From: Bacillota bacterium | GTDB lineage: Bacteria; Bacillota; Sulfobacillia; Symbiobacteriales; Symbiobacteriaceae | Length of the DNA stretch: 7,392 nt | Assembly: GCA_028287415.1 (NCBI GenBank) | Contig: JAQBPS010000281.1 | Coordinates: 1-7,392 of the forward strand | Direction: 5' to 3' | In this document: piece by piece, positions 1-5,121 of the stretch | How the letters are laid out: each line of letters opens with the position of its first letter | Position numbering within the stretch: the first letter of the stretch is position 1 | Program-made: the position numbers and the translations under genes | Notes under the pieces: generated by a model | The model's database searches: none | Told to the model about the DNA's origin: nothing | The model's input: only the letters and a program-made list of their open reading frames with translations

Positions 1-383
1 GCAGCCTCAAGCTGAAGGAGATCAGCTATATCCACGCCGAGGCTTACGCGGCGGGGGAGCTGAAGCACGGCACGCTGGCCCTGATCACCCGGGGTGTGCC
101 GGTGATTGCACTGAACACGCAGTCGGCGCTTTCGGACAAGACACTCTCCAACGTCCAGGAGGTCAAGGCCCGTGATGCCATGATCATTGGCATCGCCCTG
201 GACGGCGACACGGAGACGAAGCACCATTGCGACCAGGTGTTCTACCTGCCGCGGACGCACACGTACCTGACACCGGTACTGAGCGTCATTCCGCTTCAGT
301 TGCTGGCGTACTACGCTGCCATCACCCGTGGCGCTGATATCGACAAGCCCCGCAACCTGGCGAAGAGCGTCACGGTGGAGTAG
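1..383 (+). CDS. glmS: Glutamine--fructose-6-phosphate aminotransferase (isomerizing), C-terminal 126 residues
   Basis: This is the 3' end of the gene; the reading frame is already open at base 3 and the start lies left of the window. The enzyme makes glucosamine-6-phosphate from fructose-6-phosphate and glutamine, the first committed step toward UDP-GlcNAc and peptidoglycan, in the cytoplasm. The visible part is the end of the second SIS (sugar isomerase) domain. It opens with SLKLKEISYIHAEAY, followed by GELKHG, and finishes with the family-typical tail RNLAKSVTVE. By comparison with the E. coli enzyme, the residues corresponding to Lys485, Glu488, His504 and Lys603 of the isomerase site are all present. 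Wording such as GELKHGTLALI and YYAA-TRGADIDKPRN resembles Gram-positive GlmS. The stop TAG is at 381-383 and a hairpin terminator follows within 10 bases. No glmS ribozyme can be assessed because the 5' end is absent. Confidence 0.97.
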   Translation, partial: SLKLKEISYIHAEAYAAGELKHGTLALITRGVPVIALNTQSALSDKTLSNVQEVKARDAMIIGIALDGDTETKHHCDQVFYLPRTHTYLTPVLSVIPLQLLAYYAAITRGADIDKPRNLAKSVTVE

Positions 384-389
384 GGCGCA

Positions 390-439
390 GGACACAGAAC
401 GAGGCTGGGAGATCATCTCCCAGCCTCGTTTTTGTGTCC
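390..439. terminator. Hairpin terminator shared by convergent glmS and PLD-like gene
   Basis: A perfect 15-bp stem (aacgaggctgggaga at 398-412, tctcccagcctcgtt at 416-430) closes on a 3-base loop. The right arm ends in a run of five T (429-433), so it reads as an intrinsic terminator for glmS. The stem can extend outward with ggacaca (390-396) pairing to tgtgtcc (433-439) across a small bulge. It begins 6 bases after the glmS stop and ends 2 bases before the stop of the opposing gene. In the other direction only two U follow the 15-bp stem, so it is a weaker terminator for the minus-strand gene, but it probably serves both. Confidence 0.9.
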
Positions 440-441
440 GC

Positions 442-2355
442 CTAAAGCCACTGCTGCGAGTACGACCACAGCTTGTCCCAATACTCGGTGAGCAGCACCT
501 GCGTCTGCGCTTCATCCTCAATAAAGAAGCCGATCTCCTGTAGATCGCAGGGGTATAGGTTGTGGGAGCCCACGTAGAACGCCTTGTCATCCACGATGCA
601 GAGCTTTGCATGGTTCGCGAAGGGCTTCGTGCGCTTCTCCTGCTTGTCGGCATCCCAGTACACCCACTGGCCGCTGTCGGCGTCTGCCTTGTTGGCGATG
701 CGCAGCGGTGCGATGCGGACCAGCTCTTTCAGCGTGCTCAGCTGGAAATCGGGCTCCAGCTGCTGGATGGCTTCAAAGAGGCGTGAGTAGGTCAATTCGA
801 TGCCTGCATGCGTCGAGTAGCGCAGCGCGGCATCATCGGTCATGACAACGTCCACCTGAACGCGCCTTGTCAGGATTCGTTGCGCCAGCGCCGAGATCAC
901 CGCTTCGTTTCCGTGCGTCAGGAAGTACACATTCTGCTGCGAGAGCTTGACCGAATGCTCTGCGTGGGAAATCGCAACGACCAGTGCCGTAGAACTGGCG
1001 TTATAGCCAGGTGTGTTGCTGTCGCACATGCCGTCGGCCAGGTTCCCGAGTGTCAGGATTCGGCTGTTGCCGGCCGTGTTTGGTGCGGCAATGTCCCGCC
1101 AGCTGATGCTTGGGTATACCACTGGGCGAAGAATTTCACCGCCAGACCAGCACCACGTCCAGGCCCAATACCGGGGCGACCCGTGTGAAACCAGTTGCCC
1201 CACATTTGCCCATAGCTGATCGGCGAACAGATGAGTCGAAAGCGCTGCACGCCCCCGGGCTCTGGCGCTGATATCGTGCACCGGAAATACACTCATGTAA
1301 TCATCGTGCCACAGGTTGTGCCCACCAACAAACGCCGTCTGACCGTCCACCGCAAGGATCTTGGCATGGTTCCAGGTCATCAGGCCTGTCTGAACCGCCA
1401 GGTAGATGTTGATCGCACAATCCGCGGGCAGGCCTTCCGATAGCTTTGCCAGCCACTCGGTCGCTTCCGGGACCGGGTCGACTGCCGCATCCGCGACCCC
1501 CGGGAATCCCGCAGGCGGTTTGCCGGCCAAAATGCGCACTGTGACCGCGGCCTTTCGGCGTGCGAGCGTGACGATGGCGTCGTGGAGTGCTTGAAAAAAC
1601 TTGCCGCTGGGCAGAGGCCAGAGCGTGGTAATGTCAACCCAGTGGTTCGCCTGCGCCACCGCCTCGCCCAGTGCAGACGCGAAGGTCTCACTGGCCTTCG
1701 TGGGGCCGCTGGGGCTGAGGTTTGACCCCCACGCATCCGGGGTCTGAAACAGTGTCACAGCGTTGCCGGTGGTGAAGTCATAGGTCGTGCGCGCCAGGGG
1801 ACCATTCTCACCGCCAATTCGGTCGACGATGGCCCGGCTGATGGGGGCAGACTCATCGGGCACGGCGCCATCCGCAATATGGAGGCCGTCATTTTGTTTT
1901 GCGGTCCAGAGCCGCGGCACGCCGTGATACTGATAGACAACGACAAGTGTCTTGACGACACCAACCCAGGTGTCCGCCAGCAAGTCGGAATCGCCCCGAA
2001 TGGGCAGCGTCTCGTTCGTGACCATACGCCTCAGTTCAGCGGTCACGTCCGCAGGCCCATAGGCAGCACCCAGAATGGTCAGCTTTCCGTCCGGGTTCGG
2101 CTGCCAGGAGGGCCCTGCGGGCGGCGTGTCCGGCAGGATGATCGCACCCTCCCGCTCCCGCACAGCCAATACCCTGGGCTCCAGTTGCTCATATTGATAG
2201 ACAATCACCAGGCTCTTCCGGTTGCCGTGCCAGGTATCACCAAATGTCTCGTTGTCAGCCGTCACCGTCAGGCCATGATCGCTCACCAGCGACCTTACTT
2301 TGGCGGTCACGTCCGCAGGGCCGTACGCTGCCCCAAGAATCACTAGCTTTGCCAT
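442..2355 (-). CDS. Phospholipase D-like protein with two HKD motifs and a duplicated N-terminal DnaJC11-C/DUF3395-like domain
   Basis: This 637-residue protein carries both halves of a PLD-superfamily active site: H330-A-K332 with D337 and GGHN at 344-347, and H582-A-K584 with D589 and GSHN at 596-599. Each HxKxxxxD is followed at the usual spacing by G-G/S-x-N. Family members cleave or transfer phosphodiesters (phospholipids or nucleic acid) through a phospho-histidine; the substrate here is unknown. The first 145 residues are two copies of one domain, at about 2-55 and 90-144. Each begins KLVILGAAYGPADVT or a near match and ends near DTW-G--K-L-VVYQY. This pattern resembles the domain at the C-terminus of DnaJC11 (DUF3395); that is recognition by eye. 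No signal peptide or membrane helix is visible. An in-frame ATG lies 24 bases upstream (2379), but the Shine-Dalgarno AAGGAGG falls inside that extension, so I chose 2355 despite a longish 13-base spacer. G+C is lower than in the neighbours (about 55% in three hand-counted lines), which suggests acquisition. Confidence 0.85.
   Translation of the reverse strand: MAKLVILGAAYGPADVTAKVRSLVSDHGLTVTADNETFGDTWHGNRKSLVIVYQYEQLEPRVLAVREREGAIILPDTPPAGPSWQPNPDGKLTILGAAYGPADVTAELRRMVTNETLPIRGDSDLLADTWVGVVKTLVVVYQYHGVPRLWTAKQNDGLHIADGAVPDESAPISRAIVDRIGGENGPLARTTYDFTTGNAVTLFQTPDAWGSNLSPSGPTKASETFASALGEAVAQANHWVDITTLWPLPSGKFFQALHDAIVTLARRKAAVTVRILAGKPPAGFPGVADAAVDPVPEATEWLAKLSEGLPADCAINIYLAVQTGLMTWNHAKILAVDGQTAFVGGHNLWHDDYMSVFPVHDISARARGRAALSTHLFADQLWANVGQLVSHGSPRYWAWTWCWSGGEILRPVVYPSISWRDIAAPNTAGNSRILTLGNLADGMCDSNTPGYNASSTALVVAISHAEHSVKLSQQNVYFLTHGNEAVISALAQRILTRRVQVDVVMTDDAALRYSTHAGIELTYSRLFEAIQQLEPDFQLSTLKELVRIAPLRIANKADADSGQWVYWDADKQEKRTKPFANHAKLCIVDDKAFYVGSHNLYPCDLQEIGFFIEDEAQTQVLLTEYWDKLWSYSQQWL
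1924..2088 (-). repeat. Tandem domain copy 2 in the PLD-like protein
   Basis: This segment encodes residues about 90-144. Landmarks are ILGAAYGPADVT, LADTWVG and KTLVVVYQY. The first landmark is identical to that of copy 1, while the middle has diverged (ETLPIRGD against GLTVTADN). A proline-rich linker (PDTPPAGPSWQPNPDG) separates the two copies. The PLD catalytic part begins after about residue 190. Confidence 0.75.
2191..2352 (-). repeat. Tandem domain copy 1 in the PLD-like protein
   Basis: This segment encodes residues about 2-55. Landmarks are ILGAAYGPADVT, FGDTWHG and KSLVIVYQY. It matches copy 2 (1924-2088) with an offset of 88 codons. The DNA is also similar around acgtccgcagg followed by gccc-a-g, so the copies arose by internal duplication. 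The landmark pattern (AYG-DVT, then DTW-G, then K-L-VVY) is like that of DUF3395/DnaJC11 C-terminal domains. Confidence 0.75.
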
Positions 2356-2368
2356 GAAGATCGTGGGG

Positions 2369-2375
2369 CCTCCTT
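2369..2375 (-). promoter_or_regulatory. Shine-Dalgarno site that decides the PLD-like start
   Basis: The minus strand reads AAGGAGG, a full anti-16S match, 13 bases before the ATG at 2355. The alternative ATG at 2379 lies upstream of this site and has no purine-rich site of its own. That supports the 637-residue form over the 645-residue form. The long spacer is the one point against it. Confidence 0.65.
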
Positions 2376-2395
2376 GCATTTCGAGCTATGAATAA

Positions 2396-2404
2396 ATTAT
2401 ACCA
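2396..2404 (-). promoter_or_regulatory. Extended -10 promoter of the PLD-like gene
   Basis: The minus strand reads TGGTATAAT, a consensus extended -10 element, inside a locally AT-rich stretch (2383-2418) in otherwise GC-rich DNA. Transcription would begin near 2389, giving a leader of about 34 bases to the ATG at 2355 with the Shine-Dalgarno site in between. The ATG at 2379 would lie only about 10 bases from that start. No good -35 hexamer is visible, as is common with extended -10 promoters. The element lies between hemF and this gene, so the gene need not depend on hemF transcription. Confidence 0.65.
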
Positions 2405-2438
2405 TAACGATTAAACTGGACGAGCCTGGTCGCCATGC

Positions 2439-3326
2439 CTATGAGCCTACCGCGAGCCAGTCACGGGGCTGGAGGTAATCCCACAGTTCTGCCTCCGGGC
2501 TGCCGGGCTCGGGCTGGTAGTCGTAGACCCACCGGACCCGCTCCGGCAGGGAGATCAAAATCGACTCGACCCGCCCATCTGTGCGAAGGCCATAAGCTGT
2601 GCCGCGGTCATACAGCAGGTTGAACTCCACGTACCGGCCCCGACGAATCTCCTGGAAGGCCTTATGACGCTCGCCGTAGGGGAGGCTCATGCACCGCTCT
2701 GCGATTGGCACGTAAGCCTCGAGCAGGGCATCGCCGCAGGCCCGCACCATCGCGAAGACCGACTCAGGGTCGCCTGTCTGGTGATCGAAGAGGATGCCCC
2801 CGACACCACGCATCACTTTGCGGTGCGGCAGGTAGAAGTACCGGTCGCACTCTGCCTTGAATTCCCGGTAGCGGTGCTCGCCAAAGGGCAGCAGGGCGTC
2901 GTACAGCGTGCGGTGGAAATGGACGACGTCCGCCTCAAACGGGTAGTAGGGGGTCAGGTCGGCACCGCCCCCGAACCAGCCGGTGTCGCCGCGCTGCAAG
3001 TACCGGAGATTGGCGTGAAAGCTCGGGACGAAGGGGTTCAACGGGTGCAGGATGATTGATATGCCGGTGGCATAGAAGTCGAGCCCGTCGCCCAGCGGAA
3101 GTTTGCGTGCGAACTCCTCCTGGTACTGGCCGGACACGGCGGAGAAGTTGACAGCGCCCTTCTCAAGGAGCCGGCCCCCGGAGAAGGTGCGCGTATCCCC
3201 GCCGCCACCGCCGGGGCGGGTCCAGATGTCCTGGCGGAACGGTGTCCCATCCATGCGGTTCAGCACACCGGCGATCTCATCTTGCAATGCCTTGAAATAC
3301 GTGGTGGCGCGGTCCCGAACGGCCAC
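2439..3326 (-). CDS. hemF: Oxygen-dependent coproporphyrinogen III oxidase
   Basis: The product (295 residues from the chosen GTG) oxidatively decarboxylates coproporphyrinogen III to protoporphyrinogen IX with O2, in the cytoplasm, as part of heme synthesis. Family blocks are clear: HPLNPFVPSFHANLRY (residues about 94-109), GWFGGGADLTPYY (116-128), K-x-x-C-x-x-YFYLPHR then RGVGGI-FD (157-181), and GRYVEFNLLYDRGT (230-243) followed by ESILISLP and VRW-Y. Length is normal for bacterial HemF. Two positions of the classic signature K-x-W-C-x(2)-[FYH](3)-x-x-HR-x-E-x-RG differ: W is E, and E is V (residue 171, codon GTG). Start: an ATG at 3347 is in frame but has no ribosome site. AGAGGGGG at 3340-3333 sits 6 bases before the GTG at 3326 and gives an N-terminus (VRDRATTYFKALQDEI) of normal HemF length, so 3326 is preferred, with 3347 the alternative. 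The gene diverges from the flavin-fold gene and precedes the PLD-like gene by 83 bases. Confidence 0.95.
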   Translation of the reverse strand: MAVRDRATTYFKALQDEIAGVLNRMDGTPFRQDIWTRPGGGGGDTRTFSGGRLLEKGAVNFSAVSGQYQEEFARKLPLGDGLDFYATGISIILHPLNPFVPSFHANLRYLQRGDTGWFGGGADLTPYYPFEADVVHFHRTLYDALLPFGEHRYREFKAECDRYFYLPHRKVMRGVGGILFDHQTGDPESVFAMVRACGDALLEAYVPIAERCMSLPYGERHKAFQEIRRGRYVEFNLLYDRGTAYGLRTDGRVESILISLPERVRWVYDYQPEPGSPEAELWDYLQPRDWLAVGS

Positions 3327-3332
3327 AAGCGT

Positions 3333-3340
3333 CCCCCTCT
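3333..3340 (-). promoter_or_regulatory. Ribosome binding site supporting the GTG start of hemF
   Basis: The minus strand reads AGAGGGGG, 6 bases before the GTG at 3326. The upstream in-frame ATG (3347) is preceded by gcataccacc, which has no anti-16S match. This favours the shorter 295-residue HemF. Confidence 0.5.
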
Positions 3341-3387
3341 GCGGCATGGTGGTATGCCATGGAGCTCTGTATTATTTACTGAGCTTG

Positions 3388-3416
3388 AATTTACCTGTTT
3401 GTATGGTGACGCTCAA
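3388..3416 (-). promoter_or_regulatory. Candidate hemF promoter
   Basis: On the minus strand, TTGAGC (3416-3411) and TAAATT (3393-3388) are separated by 17 bases, each matching 4 of 6 positions of the vegetative consensus. The predicted start near 3381 leaves a leader of about 55 bases to the GTG at 3326. The segment is the most AT-rich part of the divergent intergenic region. This is a pattern call only. Confidence 0.4.
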
Positions 3417-3524
3417 CAGAGGCCGCGCAGGATGAAGCCCAACGAACACCATCTGCACCCGGCGCCGCGCCAGGAGATTCTCCAGGTTCGGGACGTTCAG
3501 CCCCTGGGCATCCACCGGAACGTG

Positions 3525-3530
3525 TATAGT
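3525..3530 (+). promoter_or_regulatory. Candidate -10 element for the flavin-fold gene
   Basis: TATAGT lies 34 bases before the ATG at 3564, so a transcript would begin near 3537, just ahead of the ribosome site GGAGGGG (3550-3556). No convincing -35 hexamer sits 16-18 bases upstream, so an activator or another sigma factor is possible. The rest of the intergenic region to 3430 is GC-rich and shows nothing clear beyond a weak 38-codon open frame (3432-3548). Confidence 0.3.
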
Positions 3531-3563
3531 GAATGCATCAGCGAATGATGGAGGGGTTGAAGC

Positions 3564-4097
3564 ATGCAGCGGGGTGAGCTCCGGCGCACAGACCGGCAGA
3601 TGACCGAGGCGGAGTCCTGGACCTTTTTGACCAGTAGCTTCAGCGGCTGCATTGGCACCGTTGATGCGGATGGCTGGCCGTATGTCGTGCCTCAGTTATT
3701 CGTTATCCACGATGGCAAGCTCTACTTCCACACCACCGCGGCCAACGGGCACACCCGGTCGAACATCCTCAGCAATCCCAAGGTGTGCGTTGAGGCGGAC
3801 GAGCCGGGAGTCATCTTTCCATACGGAGAGAAGGCCCCGTGTGAGACCAGCGTGGGATTCGAAAGCGTCATTCTGTTTGGTACCTGTGAAATTGTGACTG
3901 ACCAGGCCCAGAAGGTGCTCTTCTTCGAACGCTTCATGGCCAAGTACGCCGATGCCGCATGGGAACGGCCGCCAGTCTGGCCCCTGCTTGACGCGACGAC
4001 TGTCTACGAGATCACGGTGGCGAGGTTGACCGGAAAACGCCGGCCGGTGGTCATCGCAGACAAGTGGAAGCACATGTTCGAAACGCCGTGTCGATGA
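3564..4097 (+). CDS. Pyridoxamine 5'-phosphate oxidase-like (NimA-type) flavin-binding split-barrel protein
   Basis: This 177-residue cytoplasmic protein shows the order of motifs typical of the NimA/Pyridox_ox_2 group: RRTDRQM at 7-13, a glycine-led strand IGTVDADGWPYVVP at 30-43, KLYFHTTAANGHTRSNI at 52-68, NPKVCVE at 71-77, then ESVILFGTCEIV at 100-111 and a C-terminal TVYEITVARLTGKR. Members bind FMN or related cofactors; some nim proteins reduce 5-nitroimidazole drugs, but most have no known substrate, so no reaction is assigned. H56 and H63 lie in the region where NimA has its functional histidine. Length is normal. The start is supported by GGAGGGG 7-9 bases upstream of the ATG. The gene diverges from hemF and stands alone, ending one base before a strong hairpin. 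It is not PdxH proper: it lacks the length and substrate-binding C-terminus of that enzyme. Confidence 0.87.
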   Translation: MQRGELRRTDRQMTEAESWTFLTSSFSGCIGTVDADGWPYVVPQLFVIHDGKLYFHTTAANGHTRSNILSNPKVCVEADEPGVIFPYGEKAPCETSVGFESVILFGTCEIVTDQAQKVLFFERFMAKYADAAWERPPVWPLLDATTVYEITVARLTGKRRPVVIADKWKHMFETPCR

Positions 4098-4137
4098 AAG
4101 GGGCTGAACACCGCCATGCTGCGGTGTTCAGCCCCTT
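4098..4137. terminator. Bidirectional hairpin between the flavin-fold gene and the patatin-like gene
   Basis: A perfect 17-bp stem (aaggggctgaacaccgc at 4098-4114, gcggtgttcagcccctt at 4121-4137) closes on a 6-base loop (catgct). It starts directly after the TGA stop and ends 20 bases before the stop of the opposing gene. Only short T runs follow on either strand (cccctt-gtt one way, ccccttt the other). Stem strength and position between convergent genes argue for a terminator acting in both directions. Confidence 0.82.
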
Positions 4138-4157
4138 GTTCATGTGTGCCCGGTGGT

Positions 4158-5015
4158 CTACCCCGCCCACAGTTCTGCAAGCTGCCCGGCGTACGCCCGG
4201 CCCTGGCGGACGCCCGCCTCGCCGGCGGGCCCAATCCGGCCTGCATCCATCATATTGTCACCCAACGCGGCTATGGCACCATCGTCGGGGAGCAGCAGCT
4301 CGGTAGCGGTGCCCCGGGCCTGCAACTGCGCAATCTCCCGGCCTACGAGCCGCTGGCCCAGCGGATGCGCCGCTGTCGCCAGGGGTGCAACGACCACGAC
4401 GGTCTCATAACCGGCGGCAAGATCAGCGTTGGTACCTGAGCGCAGGCCGCCGTCAACGTACCGCGTGTCGCCGATCGTGATGGGCGGGAACAGGCCCGGC
4501 ACCGTGCAGCTGGCGGCCATCGCCAGGTGCAGCGGCACGCCGGCGCCCTTGGCCCAGGTGACAAATGCGCCCGTGAAGGCGTCGACCGCTGTCACCAGGA
4601 GGGGTCGCTCCGGCCATACCACCTCGCCGCCGAGGTTCTGGACAAAGTTTGCGATCCACTCGGTTTCCGTGATCGTCCGCGCAGCCAGGGCCAGGGCCCC
4701 GATCTCCTGGCGGAGTTCGGCGTTCAGCTCGTCGGCGTTCGTCCATTTGGCGTGGATGGCCTGGAGGGTCGCCGTATCCGCCGGCGTGATCGCCGCGGGC
4801 GGGGCGCCGCCGGCTGCAAGCTGAAGGGCCAGAAACTGACGGGGGTCAACCCCCGAGGCCAGCAGTGTTGCGACGACCGATCCGGCGGAGGTGCCGATCA
4901 GCAGGTCGGCGTCAGACAGGTTCACGCCGCTCTCCAGCAGGCCCGCGGCAATGCCGGCCTCCCATGCGATGCCGACGGTCCCGCCTCCGCCGAGCACCAG
5001 TGCTTTCCGCTTCAC
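4158..5015 (-). CDS. Patatin-like phospholipase / acyl hydrolase
   Basis: From the chosen GTG the product has 285 residues, a usual size for small bacterial patatins. It shows the complete Ser-Asp dyad layout: the glycine-rich oxyanion stretch LGGGGTVGIAW (8-18), the nucleophile elbow GTSAG (41-45, Ser43), the conserved AASCTVPGLFPP block (167-178) and DGG (188-190, Asp188). Such enzymes hydrolyse acyl esters of phospholipids or other lipids; the substrate is not predictable here. No signal peptide or transmembrane helix is seen. The frame stays open upstream to 5579, but the upstream part belongs to a different, frameshifted gene. The start at 5015 is fixed by AAGGGAG (5030-5024) 8 bases upstream and by the family N-terminus MKRKALVLGGGG. 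A GTG at 5024 overlaps the ribosome site and is less likely. The gene converges with the flavin-fold gene; its own leader (5016-5121) carries two inverted repeats. Confidence 0.92.
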   Translation of the reverse strand: MKRKALVLGGGGTVGIAWEAGIAAGLLESGVNLSDADLLIGTSAGSVVATLLASGVDPRQFLALQLAAGGAPPAAITPADTATLQAIHAKWTNADELNAELRQEIGALALAARTITETEWIANFVQNLGGEVVWPERPLLVTAVDAFTGAFVTWAKGAGVPLHLAMAASCTVPGLFPPITIGDTRYVDGGLRSGTNADLAAGYETVVVVAPLATAAHPLGQRLVGREIAQLQARGTATELLLPDDGAIAALGDNMMDAGRIGPAGEAGVRQGRAYAGQLAELWAG

Positions 5016-5023
5016 GATGACCA

Positions 5024-5030
5024 CTCCCTT
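5024..5030 (-). promoter_or_regulatory. Ribosome binding site fixing the patatin start
   Basis: The minus strand reads AAGGGAG, 8 bases before the GTG at 5015. It makes a separate, non-fused patatin gene the natural reading, even though the frame is open further upstream. Confidence 0.65.
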
Positions 5031-5052
5031 CTCTGGGTGCGATGCTCTATGA

Positions 5053-5070
5053 GGATATGGTAGCATATCC
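5053..5070. promoter_or_regulatory. Perfect inverted repeat in the patatin leader (possible operator)
   Basis: GGATATG (5053-5059) and CATATCC (5064-5070) are exact inverted 7-base arms around GTAG, 38 bases upstream of the patatin GTG. The arms are AT-rich inside GC-rich DNA, and the spacing and size fit a dimeric repressor site that could overlap the promoter. No clear -35/-10 pair was found, so the role is inferred from position and symmetry alone. Confidence 0.4.
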
Positions 5071-5075
5071 GCCCC

Positions 5076-5095
5076 ACCTCGCGCAAAAGCGAGGT
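5076..5095. repeat. Inverted repeat (hairpin) downstream of the broken papain-like gene
   Basis: ACCTCGC (5076-5082) and GCGAGGT (5089-5095) form an exact 7-bp stem with loop GCAAAA. It lies 27 bases after the stop of the restored upstream frame and before the patatin leader repeat. No T run follows on the minus strand, so it is at best a weak or factor-assisted terminator. An 8-base direct repeat, GGTAGCAT, occurs at 5059-5066 and again at 5093-5100, touching both hairpins. Confidence 0.5.
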
Positions 5096-5121
5096 AGCAT
5101 CTGCTGCCCCGCTTTGTTGGC

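Noticed and set aside
390..439. Regulatory RNA or attenuator hairpin after glmS
   Set aside because: Position right after the stop, a perfect stem, a T run and a convergent neighbour are fully explained by an intrinsic terminator.
1879..2346. Plus-strand 155-codon open frame opposite the PLD N-terminus
   Set aside because: It mirrors the duplicated domain on the other strand, and its internal similarity is explained by that duplication. No ribosome site or recognisable domain was seen.
3432..3548. Small plus-strand open frame of 38 codons upstream of the flavin-fold gene
   Set aside because: It has only a weak GCAGG-type site right next to the ATG, overlaps the candidate promoter of the next gene, and its sequence matches nothing known. 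Chance frame preferred.
442..5015. PLD-like and patatin-like genes as parts of one lipid-targeting defence or toxin system
   Set aside because: They are separated by unrelated genes (hemF, flavin-fold gene) and by promoters and terminators; no nucleotide-signalling partner or immunity gene is adjacent.
4527..5063. Plus-strand 178-codon open frame opposite the patatin gene
   Set aside because: The minus strand holds complete catalytic motifs; the antisense product is low in recognisable structure.
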